From contig LATX02000175.1 of NCBI GenBank assembly GCA_001466705.2, positions 434,001-498,000 of the forward strand: a DNA stretch of 64,000 nucleotides. The letters are read 5' to 3'. The translations under genes and the position numbers were made by a program. The notes under the pieces were generated by a model, which searched no databases, was not told the DNA's origin, and saw nothing but the letters and a program-made list of their open reading frames with translations. Source of the stretch: Moniliophthora roreri. Lineage: Eukaryota; Basidiomycota; Agaricomycetes; Agaricales; Marasmiaceae. This document shows positions 36,501 to 56,757 of the stretch, piece after piece (the stretch's first letter is position 1; every line of letters begins with the position of its first letter).

Positions 36501-37388
36501 AAATCAACATCTTCATTACCTTCATCTGGTCGAAAATCGTCACTTTTGAGCCCTAGCGGTGGTGGAGGTACCAGCCCTAGCCCTAGCCCGAGCCCAAGTG
36601 TGACGAGCAGGGGACGATTGAGCATCAGCACTAGCGTTAACCGAGCTAGGACGCCCACAACACCTGGTAGCCCAACATCTTCTACCTTGACGCCCTCTTC
36701 TGCGGGGCCACAAGCTCTATTCCCAGTTCGATTCGGCAGGGCAGCAATCCTCACTGCACCACCCAAGCTGGTTGCCATGGTCGAGACACCCGACGTTGCA
36801 ATTGGTGCCGTGGATCCACAGAAAAAGAGAGTTGTCACGGCTACTAGGTTCAGCTCGAGAGCTGGTGCTGATAGAAGGGTACGTTCCCTGAACGCTCTGA
36901 CCACGTGATACATTCTCATCTGTACTCGCAGTTATTCATGTCCATCCACGAGGAAAAGCCAGAAGCTGCAGGAAAACCCGATGCAGAGGACGAAGATGAT
37001 CTCGACAAGATACTCCAGCCATCTGTTGATATTGATACGGACGTCACACCAGTGACCGGAGTATGGGGTGCTTTGGCTAATGCTACAGATGGTACTGGAG
37101 TCAAAGGTTTGATTGGACCGCTGCCACCGAAATTCCAGGGTCTCGCGACGCCTGAAAAGAACCCAATGTCCATGCAGCTCAGTCACGAAGAGGTTGTGGT
37201 AGGATGTACTGATGGTACACTTTAGTACGTACCGTTTTTTCTCTTGTTACATGGGACTGACGCGGTAGCACTCAAGTGTCATGAACTTTGTTGGGTACGA
37301 GTATCTGAAGCCACGAACTCGACCCCTGGAGCAAGTACGAGAGGAAGAGGCGCAGGATGAAGGCGAAGGTTCCGATGGAGATGAATAG
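33548..37388 (+). CDS. F-box / WD40 protein with long disordered N-terminus
   Basis: Start at 33548 ([20 protein letters not shown]). About 280 residues of Ser/Pro/Thr-rich disordered sequence are followed by a coiled coil ([20 protein letters not shown]) and [16 protein letters not shown]. After a GC-AG intron (34837-34886) comes the F-box: [41 protein letters not shown], spread over three exons. Then WD40 repeats: [94 protein letters not shown] and a last blade near 37180-37390 ([15 protein letters not shown]). Between blades lies a ~200-residue Ser/Pro insert ([18 protein letters not shown]). F-box/WD40 proteins are substrate receptors of SCF ubiquitin ligases; the target is unknown. The acidic end is EGEGSDGDE. 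Confidence 0.8.
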
Positions 37389-37681
37389 GCGGGGGAATTC
37401 ACAACACGATCTTTTTCCGTTTTCCTGGATTTTATTTCTCATCGCGCGGAGTACTACTAGTAGCTTCTAACTTACAGTCATTCGTTTAGTTTATGTCACA
37501 CATTGCTATGAATTAGATCCACAGAATATACCATGTAGTCCCTGGAATTACTTTGGGTGACTCGCGTCATCCACGTCCACTGTAAGCGTCAACTAGGCGC
37601 CCATGCGTAAAGTGCAACGTCAGTGTCCATGCGTTGATACAGCTCATCACATCGTTACCGCCAAGGTCCTTTCGTAGAGCT

Positions 37682-40371
37682 ATGGCAGACTCTCATATTC
37701 GGAAACGAAAAAAGGAGCAAAAAGGGCAGAAGGAAAAGGAAAAGGCTACTCAACCAACCCGAGAAGGAGATTCGGTGCGAATCCATTCACTATGTTTCGA
37801 CTGGGCAATTGACACCTACTTGGTACAGCAGGGAAACGACCTTGACTTCGTCGACAGCGCATCTTTATTGCAGTATACCAAGATTTTATGGATACCTCTA
37901 TTGCTTGCATTCGGAGTCTTTGTCTATCTTGTGCGCCTCAGTTTCGATCTTGACGTACGAGTACAGGCTGATTTGTCGACTAGAATCCGTCCACAGTCAA
38001 CGAGATTATCAGTTTCTGGATCGAACAAGAAGATTTGCAGACAACGTCGGGCTCGAGAGCGGAAGATTTTGTAGGATTCACGGCTGACGTTCCGAAGCGC
38101 GACGCTGTTGTTGAGGCATTCAAGGTGCGTAGTGCTAGTCCATATTCAGTCCACAAGTCTGACGCATTTTCTGATAGCATGCGTGGCGTGCATATGGTGC
38201 GTGTAACTTGAGCTATCGAATTCTCTAATGACTTAAAATTGTTTGGCAGAAAGAGATGCCATGGGTGCCGACGAATATCACCCAATGAGCCATAAAGGCA
38301 CAAATCTCACGGAAGCTGGAGGGATCGGATACACCGTCATTGATTCAATTGACACTATGCTAATGATGGGATTGAAGGATGACTATGGTAGAGCGAGAAG
38401 CTGGGTGGAAAACAAGCTTTCATTTGAGAGGGATGCCAACTTTAACACGTTTGAGGTGCGTCAGCCACTACGTCGTCCGTTTCCCAAGTTCACGACACCG
38501 CAGACTACCATTCGTGTTCTTGGTGGTCTACTGTCCGCCTACCACCTCTCAGGCGGTGACAGACTCTTCCTCGAAAAAGCCATAGACCTCGCCGACCGTA
38601 TCACACCCGCCTTCGATACTCCCAGTGGATTACCTTTACCTATGGTCAATCTTGCAAAACGGAGAGGTGTTCCTGACCCCGAGCTGCCTGCTCTGGTTAG
38701 CACGGCCGAGGCAGCAACGCTGCAGCTGGAATTCCGTTACCTGAGTCACTTGACCGAAAATGAAGAGTATTGGGACAAGGCTGAAAACGTATGCTGTTAC
38801 TCGAATTAGTTTGAATCCATCTCAAAGTTGAACCCCTAGGTCATGAGAATTATCAAAGCTGCTCGAATGCCCCATGGACTTGCTTCTATATATATGCAGT
38901 AAGAGCTGTACTCGGCGTCTTCCTCCTCCCTTATACTCAACGACGTCTAGTGCGGAATCAGGGAAGTTCGTTCCTTCCGCTATTCGTTTGGGGTCTCGAG
39001 GTGACTCATATTACGAATACCTGTTGTAAGTGATCGGATTGTCCGCAACTGAATACCACTGATAAACATGGACAGGAAACAATACTTGCAGACTGTGCGC
39101 AGACCTCTTCCATTGTTTCTCTGTCACTAATCTTACGCCAGAATCAAACTGAGACCGTCTATCGTGATGCAAGTTCCAATTTTGAATCGGGTGACGCCAA
39201 ATACTGACATATCGATAGATGTACGACGACGCTATGGATGCTATTCATGAACACCTTATCAAGAAGAGCCCATACGCAAGGCTGACTTACACTGCTGAAT
39301 TAATCCCAGAACGTCGTCCCGACGGACAGCTGTGCGTACATCCGCTAGAGTTCCTCCGAGCGGAGCTGATTAGAACGCAGGTCCTGGCAGCTGACACCGA
39401 AGCAGGATCATCTCGTGTGTTTCTTAGGTGGTTCCTTGATGCTTGGTGCAACGACAAGTGGGGCAGCCATTCAGCCTGTCTCCGTACCTCCCCTTCAAAG
39501 GGAATTCACATCCAATGGGCAGCGAGATTGGGATAGTGGTGTCGCTCTCGTCAAGACTTGTATGGATACTCACGATACCGCCACGTATGTCTTGTTTACA
39601 ATGATACATTTACGAACTTGTATTGATACTCGCTTTTCAGCGGCTTGTCGCCAGAAATTGCGTATTTCAGGATGCCAGGCGATGGGATGGAAGAACAGGC
39701 CTTGACAGGCAGTGGAGAAGCACCGTCTGACTGGTACATCAAAGGCGCCAAGTAACGTGTACTTCTACCTCTTTACTCTTTTGACTCACTGCTTGTATAG
39801 ACCAGGCGAATTCCCGCCTTATGACGCGAGATATATCCTTCGGTAATGTGTACTCATACTTTGACCAACGAACTCTTACCCACCCTCTGTCATAGCCCAG
39901 AAACTGTCGAATCTCTCTTCCTCGCCTTCCGTCTCACGGGAGATGCTCGATACCGTAACTGGGGCTGGAATATATTCCAGGCGATCGAAAAACACTGCCG
40001 CGTACCGACTGGAGGATATGCAAGTATAATCAACGTCGATGAGGTACCTTCAAGAATGGAAGACAAGATGGAGACTTTCATGATGGTGTGTGGTATTCAT
40101 TTGGACTCGTAGAGTAACGAAACAACCACTTTTTGCAGAGCGAAACACTAAAATATCTGTATCTTCTCTTTGAGGATGCGGAGGCATTGCCATTAGACAG
40201 TGCGTGTTGCCCAGTTCTTTCTTTCCGTCTTGCTCATGAATGTCGCAGAATTTGTCTTAAACACAGAGGTCAATGCAGTTCCTGTTGTCGATTTACTGTT
40301 CTCTAAAATTCATCTTCCAGGCACACCCATTTCCCATATTCAATCCCACTATACGGACAGGATTCACTTAG
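37682..40371 (+). CDS. Class I alpha-1,2-mannosidase, glycoside hydrolase family 47 (membrane-anchored)
   Basis: A basic N-terminus (MADSHIRKRKKEQKGQKEKE) precedes one signal-anchor helix (ILWIPLLLAFGVFVYL). A 53-nt intron (donor gtgcgcct, acceptor cgactag) leads to NPSTVNEIISFWIEQEDLQT and AVVEAFKHAWRAYERDAMGA. GH47 blocks follow: NLTEAGGIGYTVIDSIDTML, TTIRVLGGLLSAYHLSGGDR, AATLQLEFRYLSHLTENEEY, SAIRLGSRGDSYYEYLLKQY, LTPKQDHLVCFLGGSLMLGA, PETVESLFLAFRLTGDARYR, SETLKYLYLLFEDAEALPLD and the end KFVLNTEAHPFPIFNPTIRT. Acidic residues of the active site (E in TEAGGIG, E in PETVESL) and the TE near the C-terminus that holds Ca2+ are present. It trims mannose from N-glycans in ER or Golgi. One intron (39169-39218) has a GC donor. 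The gene converges on the BEACH gene, 192 bp apart. Confidence 0.85.
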
Positions 40372-40563
40372 TACAGTAAAATTTTTATGTAATCCCCAAA
40401 AGGGAAAAACCAGCACCGTGAAAGGAAAACCCGGTCCACGGAAGGTTATAAAGAGAGTAATGCGAACACGCGGTCTTCGCTGGCATGACACACCGTAAGG
40501 TATTCTATACGGTAATAGTTAGAAATACATGGCGATATACATCCGTCGGTACTAGGCAACAAA

Positions 40564-48082
<7,519 letters not shown>

Positions 48083-50090
48083 TGGAATTTAAGCACAGCT
48101 CATCGCTGTAGGAAGTCAAGATCACCAGTGCGACGCGTTGGAAGAATACGGATACAAATTGACATAATTCATGTCAGGGCAGCGGCAAGGTCAGCGCCCG
48201 CGGTTCACCACAAATTATTGATAACTACTATCACGTCAAAATTCAGTCCGAAGCACCGATGAGCAGATAGCCTGCGTACATACAAGTTCGAGAAACAAGC
48301 AGGAACATCAAGCGACCCGAGGGAACCCATCCGGGATCACAGTCGCTATAGGATTCTTGCTGGTGCATGACAACAGCTTTTGAATAAGATAAAGGTGCGT
48401 TATTATGTTCTTAGTAGTAAACTTTCTAACTGCAGCACTGTGGGTATTACAAAATTTCCCAGTGACATTGCTAGCTCGTGTCTTTGAGAACGTCGCGGAT
48501 GCAGTGCCAGGGTGCCACGATATCAAATCTGCAGCGGTACATATGGTCGCTATCGCCTGGTGCTAGCAATGAACTCCACCTTTGTAGAACGTCGAGTCCT
48601 CCATTTATTCATCGAAAGGTCGCAACCCCTTCCCATTCCTTGCCTTGTCTACTTTGGGCAAGATAGGGGCATCCGTCAAGCCATTCGAAATCAGCGCGGA
48701 AAAGACCTTCAGCTTACGTGCCAGCCATTCGCCAAGATGGTGCGAAAATGAACTTTTCGATTACTATGGTCGTGCTATCAAGCAATCCCTCGAAGTTACT
48801 TGGCTCGACAGGTCTCCCCTCCCTTTATTCACGTGATAGCAGCAAAGATCGACACGACGAGCATCGCGAGCCAGGTTCATGTGCCGACGCAAGCGGTTCT
48901 TCTCTAGTCAAGAAGTTACTACGCATATTCCTCTGTTGCCCGAGTTACTATCACCAAGCCCGAATATCGTGGTGTTAATAATGCACTTTTCTATGAGACT
49001 GATGACGAATTTCTGTCACCAAAATTATGTCTCTGGTCAGAGACAGGACCTCGATACCGGTCCGAGCCCGATCCGCGTCCCCGGTCGTTCGAAGAAGACT
49101 GTTGGCACATGAGCACAGCAGCCGCATAGGCGTTCCCGGCATTCCTTTACAAGTGCCCCATCGAATATCCTCTTCAACGTGTATATTAAATCGCTCTGCG
49201 ACACAGAGGACACAGTGGGCTAGGCTGGTACCATTGACATCAGAGCTAACACAGACACAAAAACCCGACCTTTTCAACTGCGGAAAATAAATCTCTGTCA
49301 TGTCAACATATTTAGTGCCGTACAGGCGCCGATGTCAGTTTCCCTTCGGGCACCATGAATGACCTTGGCTCGTTGCTGTCGCCGATCGGCGCCCCGATAT
49401 CACCGGTGTTATCTGTCCCTTCGACTACGCCGATTTGAAGCGATTTGGCCACCACCGACCGCAGTTCCTAGGCTAAGGATGCTGTGAGAACTTCAGCGTT
49501 TGCATTTCAGTAACAAGGATACACCAAAGTTGGCCATGAGGAATGTCCATCTTCGAAAGCTATACATCTTTCTTGTACTTTCAACGAAAATAAGTAGGCC
49601 AGAAGAGATCGGATTCCTTTAGCGGTTGAGGCATTCCAAAAGTGATTTATGAGGTCGAACGGTAGAAGTGAAGAGAGGAGGCTGTGTTGTCGTGGTCTGA
49701 TGAAAGGTGAAGTGCGGTTTCTTGGCCTTAGCGGCTAAGGCACCAGCGCGGTAGTAGCTGTGTAGAGGGCTCCCTGAAGGAGAATGATAAATCCCGCTGT
49801 ATCATGATAGCCGTTGGAATGCGGTGAAGGAGAGATGGCTCCATGCTTCATGGGTACCTTGATAAGTACAAAGATGCAAAGTAGCATTTATCGCAAGTAG
49901 GAAGAAATGACGGAGATGGCGAGAAAAGTAACGCTTCGGAAACCTTGATAATGATTTCAACGCTTGAGCTTTAAAGCTTAGAAGGCAGGATTCAAGGATA
50001 TCGGCAAGCCCAAGAACTAAGTATGACATACACTAACGCCCATTGTTCCACGTGGTCTTCCGTTTCTTCAACAAAAACAAAACAGTTTGG
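48083..50090. other. 2 kb stretch without a recognised gene
   Basis: Both strands show only short interrupted frames with no domain. It lies between two divergently transcribed genes (BEACH minus, Zn2Cys6 factor plus), and separates the conserved block on the left from the candidate cluster on the right. Confidence 0.45.
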
Positions 50091-52987
50091 ATGTGCGCTG
50101 CCCTCTTATCAGCCCCCCATGTCCAGCACCAGCCTCATTCTGAAGCGGCATCAGGTAATGTTTTTTCCTCAAATCTTACCTCTCGTAGAGGCTGATTATA
50201 GTTCAGGCTTGCCATCAGGTAGGTTCATGTCGAAATTCGTTGGGTCATGGGCTCACTTATGTATTACACATCAAGTGTCGCAAAAGAAAGCTTGTGAGTC
50301 AAAACCGGGAGGCCTAGCTGATCTTCGAGACTCATGGTTTTAATTTACAGAAATGGTGACTATCTCGATAGTCTGATGAGCTGAACTGAATGAAGCTTTC
50401 CCCTCAGCGATGCAAAACGGCCAACCTGCTCGACGTGTATGCGGTCGCACAGTCACAGTATTGCTCATGCACCAGTGGGAAGTCCAATGAAGCAACAACT
50501 GCCGCCAGAGTGTACATATGACGATGGTAAATCTTCAAAAACCTGCAATCTTTCTCGAATACTGATTATCTCTATTATGTAGTCGCTGACGCGTCCGCAC
50601 CCAAGATTGAAGGCCCGAGGTCCAAGTATGAGAGGTTGGAGAACAGAATCTGTGCGTTTTTCGCCCCTTCCATCTTGCTTGATACTGAAATTCTCAATAG
50701 GCGAGTTAGAGGAACAGCTACGGCACAAGGAACGCGAAAGCAGTCAGGGACTACAGTCTAGGAGCTCCGGATCACCCTATGACTCATCCATACATCTCCC
50801 ACAAGAAGGCTCGCCCAACGACTATCCGCCCAACTATCACCAGATCAATTTTGAGGCCACAGGCCAGGATATCTATGACCCCAGTTGGCCGAGAAGGTTG
50901 CCCAACCATGATCACTTGAAGCACCTGTAAGTGCTTGATGTACTCCACAATTCTTTCAACTCTCACAAAGCGCCCATAGCTTGACCGCTTTCCTTCAGCA
51001 CCATCCACACGCAACACGCCTAATCCACGTACCTTCTTTCATGGCATCGCTTTCCTTTCACCCGACCCATCCTAGGTTTCCTGCCGTATCTCTCTTGCAC
51101 GCCGTCTGCGCCATGGGGTCGCTTTACACGCGATGGCCCGACCAACGCAGAGACGTAACCCAAACACTTTATCCACCCCGAGATATATTCGCAGAAGTTC
51201 ATGCATCATATGCGAAAGAAGCCTCGGAGGTGTTGGAAAATTCTGGGGAGAACCTCTTCGAAGTCCTCCGCACTAACATTATCTTGAGCTGGTTTTACTG
51301 GGCACAATCAAAGTCGGTTGAAGTGTTCATGATGTCTTCTCGAACACTTCGTTTGGCGATCCTTCTTGGCTTAAATCTGAGTCCGCCTGCTCCACCTCAA
51401 CACCCGACGAGGCGCCAGGACTTGTGGAGTTGTTCAATATACTTCAAAGGCTTGCAAAACCACGAATTGGACTTGGGCGTGCACGCAACTCACCCTTCAG
51501 ATACCAAAGGTCGTGGCCAACCAAGCGAACAGCGACCGAACCATCATAATCCGCAGGCCTCACCAAATGGCGTTCCCACAAAGCCGCCACTTTTAGGGCA
51601 CATCCGTTCTGAATCCTCAATGATTTCAGAGGCGGAGAACGTCCTCGAAGAAGAGATACGTAGGAACGCCTTTTGGTTAGCTTACGCTACCGAGCGTGAA
51701 CAAGGATGCGGAAATGGTTGGGCCCTTAGTTTAGATGACAATGATGTGGGACAGGCAACCCCGCTCGGTGTTTGTCCAATGGTGCGTTTTCAGTGAATAA
51801 TCTTCACTCGGTACTACTAATCATCTCAATCAGTCTCAAGGAATGATTGAAGCCCGTGACCGACAATGGGCGCATGACGCTGATTTGTTGATCAGGCATC
51901 CGCCGAATGAGACTGATTCGTTCACCATCTATATCAAGGGTACGATCCTAATATGTGAGTCGCGATACACACGTTATCTCTACTGAACTGACGCATGTAC
52001 ACGTAGCCATGGTCAAGACGTTCAACTTGCGTTTTCGCTCGCGATATCTACATCGGCGACATAATCATGATTTCACAGAACCTGTAGACCCGGGACTACC
52101 CACCTTGGACCGTTCTGACATAAATCGGTTCATGCAGATAGACCATTTGGTACGTTCTCGTCCCATTCTAGCAGTTGACCTTGACAACCGATATCTTTTT
52201 TCATGTCGCAGATCGCCTCGTTCCTCCCATCTTTTCCCAACCATTTGAGAAACCCGATCAAAGCAACAACAGTGGACAACCATCTGTACACCGCATCCTT
52301 GATGCCTCACGTGTCAGTCGTTTTATATTTACGACCTTTTGAGCTCTAACCATATGGCCCTCCATGCTAGTGCGACAATTATACTCCATGATCCACACGC
52401 CGAAATACGCAATGTTGCATGTGTGTCTGCAATGAGGATTCTCAGTGCCGCACGTTCCATCCTAGACCTCGTGCACGATATTTGCTCTACGAGCTATGAT
52501 GTAACCTTGCTGGATTATTTCTGCTCGGTCCGTGTATTTTGTTGGATGGCCCGCGAACAAGCATTGACCTACTTTGCCCTTCAGTTTTGCTGGTTTGTCG
52601 CTGGTCGAGTCCTTGTTCGCTTTCTTCAGGCAGCAGTTGACGCAGGCGATAATCACTACATCGCCGAACTCCGAGCTGAGGTTGACTTTCTCTAGTATGT
52701 ACCCTTTGACAGCCTCCGTCATGCGAGCGATTTCTGAAAATTTTCCTAGTTTGGCGATAGCTAGAGTTGGTCAGCAGGTACCATTGGCGTTCAGATTCGC
52801 CCGAACGCTAGATGAACTTGTCAACACCCAGGGTAGAGGTTCTTTGGATGTTTCTGACCCGGCTTTGACTTTCCCGAGGCCCTCTGACCCCTCGATGCTG
52901 ATACAGCTTTGCCAAGATGGTGTTCCGAAGGAGCAATCTGGTATTAGTTTGCACGAGACCTTATACGCTTCAGGAGGAATCACTTAA
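50091..52987 (+). CDS. Zn2Cys6 fungal-specific transcription factor
   Basis: Start at 50091 (MCAALLSAPHVQHQPHSEAA). The DNA-binding cluster CHQCRKRKLKCDAKRPTC is followed by STC and, after an unusually long spacer, ECTYDD, giving all six cysteines. It is assembled from five exons: 50091-50154, 50202-50218 (17 nt), 50276-50293 (18 nt), 50351-50355 (5 nt) and 50408-50526. Exon 6 begins VADASAPKIEGPRSKYERLE and leads into a dimerising coiled coil (ENRICELEEQLRHKERE). The middle homology region follows: LTAFLQHHPHATRLIHVPSF, FPAVSLLHAVCAMGSLYTRW, NIILSWFYWAQSKSVEVFMM, SSRTLRLAILLGLN, and EIRRNAFWLAYATEREQGCG. The C-terminus ends HETLYASGGIT. It is nuclear and binds CGG-type sites by family. Position beside P450, UbiA and ABC genes suggests a pathway-specific regulator (inference). 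Confidence 0.85.
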
Positions 52988-53153
52988 TACAGTCCGCAAC
53001 CCCTCTTGTACTTCATGTATCTTATTTATGTACTCTAGGATTAGAAAAGGCTGCAAAGCAGCCAGGGCTTGTACATTTTGTACTTGGTTTATTTAACAAT
53101 ATGTACTTGAATGGAACAGATATATAGACCTTGCAGTGTTTGAGTGTTATATG

Positions 53154-55398
53154 TTAGATCATTTCCTCTTCAATGTCCCCCTGGATCAAGGATTCAGCAA
53201 GCGGAGACCGCGCTTTCATGGTGACAGTAAAGTATGGCGGCATACTAAAAACCATTCAGCGCTAGCCTTGACACGGTATATGGAAAAACTGACCTGACTG
53301 GCCTCTGAGTATACTTCTCGTCGATGTTCACGGGGTCAATAGGTTTTCCATCCGCGTCGACTGGATCCAGTATATCAAAGGTCGCTAGCAGAGAAGCGGC
53401 AGTGAGCCAAAGCATCTCCCTTGCCAGATCTAGACAAGAATAAGCATCTAGTGGACGATAAAGAGGTCAAATATCAACACCTTTTCCGGGACAGATCCTT
53501 CTTCCTTTGAGATCAAGAACATTTCATCAGTTCCGGGACATAGCTGTAGAGGAAAGACCTACCCCATCCGAACGCTGTATCATATAGGTGATGCTCCCTT
53601 ACGGGGTCAATCTCGCCTTCGTTTGTCAGGAACCTCTCCGGAACGAACTTGTCCACGTCTTTGCCATAGATACATTCTTCTCGAAGTAAGGCCCATAAGT
53701 TACCAAAGACCATGGTACCCTTTGGGATTAAGTGGCCATCGTATACGTCCGCGGTACGAGTAACATGAGGAACTCCAAGAGGTCTGAGACACCGTGTTCT
53801 GTGAGCGCAGAAGCTGTAGCAAGGTATGAGCACTCACGTTATGGGGCTGAAACGAAAGACTTCGCCAATGATTGCATCGACATAAGGAATCTCTCTAAAA
53901 TCCTCAAAGGTTGGAAGGCGGCCGTTTAACACAGCATCGACGGCAGCCTGCCCTTTCTTCTGAACTTCTGGATGCAAGGCTATGATGAGAACATAGGACC
54001 AGATAGCAGCGTTGGTCTTTTGCTCAACGTGATTAATTTTCACACTCTAGGACTTGGAAATCATGATCCCTACCGTGTCTGCGGCGCCCAGATAAACGTT
54101 GCCAAGTGTAGCAGCCAATTCTTGTTCCTTACGGTTCTTGACTTCCGGGGTGTCTGGTCCAGAATGAATGGCCTCGAGAAAATGAGATGCCAATGAGGGT
54201 TTCGCAGTCCCTTGCGCCTGATGAATACCAAGGACTCAACATTGATTATTGAATTAAATATTGTTAGAGCGTACCAATTGTTCCTTGACATACTGGAATG
54301 GTAGTTCACGAGCATCCTGAAAGTCCTGACGAGCGGTGTTAGCGAGTCGTTTGAAGGATGCACCAGGGAACCAAGCAGGGATATATTTGAGCCAGGGAAA
54401 GACATCGACTGTAGTAAGAATGAGTATGAGTAGCGGCACGGTTCATGAGGATTAATACTAACCAATGTAGGCGTCTCGTTGGTTCGATTCCGATACCAAA
54501 ATGACTAACTTGTTGCTACGTTTGATGTAGGGTTCCTCCGCAGACATCGGGGTGATACCATACGAAGAAGACAAGATAAAATCGCCCGTCATGCTGCAAT
54601 GAGGAATCAGTCATGAGGAATCAAGTTGAAAGAATGAAACCTCGCACAGGCGCACATGATTGTCGTACCTGTCAGTACAATTCAACAGGCGGCGAAGCAT
54701 TCGACGAACAGCTTGTACTTGATTTGGTCGCACTATGTCTTTAGTGTTGGTCAACTGATGGAATGTCTTTCGTGTGACTGTTGAACATGTCGGTGTCAGA
54801 TGAAAAGGGCGGTCAATTTGAACTGACTTCGAAATCGCTCATCATATTTCATGAACGGTAGCAAATATTCTCCTCCCATCCTGTATAAAACACTGTCAGA
54901 TGCGAAAGATGCTCAGTATTCTGACAACTTACATTTCATTCAACATCACCGCACGTGGTCTGGAACAGTTCAGTCAACATTGGAACGTAGTACTGATCAC
55001 ACAAAACCGGCACCTATCGGTATAAATGTTGGACCGTTTCACAAGTAATTCTTGTACGTCTTTGTTTTGGTTGAAGACCAACAATGATGCGCCAGGAATG
55101 CGAAGGCTCACCGCAGGGGAACCTGAAAAGAGATACATCAAACAAAGTCAACGGTGTACTGTTGAGACAACCGACCATAGTAACGGCCCCAGTCATGGAA
55201 AGCTTTTCCTGGATGCTTCAAAAGAGGCTGAGTCGAACGCAGATCCAGCAGGTTTCCAATCAATGGGAGGCCCGGTGGACCTGGATAGGAAGCATTGCGC
55301 CTCTTGTAGAAGATGATCTGGAGAAGCAGATAGACAAGCGTGGCGCCTCCGATGAACGTAGCAAAGTGCAAGCTTTGAGAAGATGTCAGAGTAGCCAT
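53154..55398 (-). CDS. Cytochrome P450 monooxygenase (microsomal)
   Basis: The start at 55398 gives an N-terminal anchor (LHFATFIGGATLVYLLLQII), a basic stop and the proline hinge (YPGPPGLPLIGNLLDL). Further signatures: I-helix VYLGAADTT (across an intron with gtaggg donor), K-helix ExxR in DAIIGEVFRFSPIT, PERF in VPERFLTNEGEIDP, and the heme-binding loop FGWGRRICPGK with its cysteine, split by an intron. The last exon after a 53294-53254 intron ends LIQGDIEEEMI. About a dozen introns. The family inserts one oxygen atom into organic substrates with an ER-bound reductase; the substrate is unknown. All key residues are present, so it appears functional. It is transcribed away from the UbiA gene, and the 1.37 kb repeat element starts about 146 bp upstream of the ATG. 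Confidence 0.85.
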
Positions 55399-55544
55399 GG
55401 CGAGCATTACTTGTGAATGCATTATCCGATACGTTTATCAAGTACCATGGACAGCAACGGTAGGGTCGATGATGAGGACAGAAAATAAGTGATTCGGATC
55501 TAAGATTCAGGCTCGCTTTTGCCATAGCGGGAAGCATTTTGTGG

Positions 55545-55660
55545 TATACTCGCAAGCCAGTCCGTATGGTGACCTTTGTCCCTCCTAATGGAGGTGCAGG
55601 TATCGGAAGAGGCAGAAAGGGATATAAAATTCGGATGATGCGAGCTGAGTCTGCGAAGCG
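55545..55660 (+). repeat. Left inverted terminal repeat
   Basis: Reads inward tatactcgcaagccag, then tatggtgac, ccctcctaatggagg, atcggaag and gagtctgcgaagcg; it pairs with the right end. Confidence 0.75.
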
Positions 55661-56557
55661 GCGTAGGACGGGGCATCAGGGTCCAATGGCGATTACGAGT
55701 CCGTTTCTGGCGTTGTGGTTTTGCGGAAACTTGAAAGCTGAGCGTACGCTGAATGACGAAGCGAGCCAAACAAAACGATCTATCGAGATCTATCAGATCA
55801 CAGCTTTCCCACCCACTTACACCTTCCGCACAAGGAAAAAATTGGCAGATACATTGGGAAACCTACCAGACTATGAATTCAGCTCATCCATACTGAAATT
55901 CTGCATGTGTATTTGTATTTCATATGTGTCATAATCACTAGCAAATGCATGCAATTGGTGGCAGCGGACAAAGCTTGCGGCCTGTGTGAATTTTTGCCTT
56001 TTTAGGGGGAAAACAGCCGAAAAAGGTCCAAAAAAGCTTTTGCACAAATTCTGATGCACGTACCCTCGGAGGGCGTGTGAAATGGGATAACTCTTATTCT
56101 CTGCAGTCGTTTTGAAAATACCCACCGGACCTTCGGCAATTTCAACGGTACTCACTCGTACTAAGGCGTCTAGCAAGTACTGACGACACGTTGGCAGTTG
56201 ATAATGTCACCCACTTGAACGACTCAACCTCAGCGCTTGATCAACTCTGGGAGATATTCAGCTATATGTAGGAAAACCCGCTTTCTTATTTGGCTAGGGA
56301 TCAAGCCACGCGAGTTGAAATTTCTCCCTCGTTCTGGTGAGCAGAAGTGGTGTACGAGGCGGTGTGGTAGAGATATTTGTCCCCTTGAGGCGTTTGCAGT
56401 GAAGGTGAATGCATTTCATTCTTATCAAATTCCGTCACAGTGTAATAATAAGTGTATAGGTTTAATTGACGAAATTTCACCTTGCTATGATGCAGGCCAG
56501 TGCCTGCACTTTCACCGACATTTCGCCAGCACTAGCCACCTTCCCAGCCCAACGGCT

Positions 56558-56740
56558 TTTCCCACCCACTTCGCAGAGATTTGAAATTCGGATAATAGGA
56601 GGCTGTCCAAATTGAGTCTGCGAGACTCGTCTCAGACTGAAATTCATTATTCGCATATTCGGGTATCCTCTCCGATATTTGCACCTCCACCAAGAGGGGC
56701 AAGTGTCACCGTATGGACTGGCTCGCGAATCGTACTCCTA
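56558..56740 (-). repeat. Extra, more diverged copy of the right terminal repeat
   Basis: Shares cttcgcagagattt, then aaattcggataataggaggc, then aggaggggcaag-like and tggctcgcga-like strings with 56758-56913 in the same orientation, making a tandem pair with a unit of about 200 bp. Confidence 0.75.
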
Positions 56741-56757
56741 GAGGTCCGTAGTCCTAG

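Noticed and set aside
55138..55555. Possible extra gene overlapping the P450 start
   Set aside because: One frame is the P450 N-terminus itself; the others lack motifs and overlap it.
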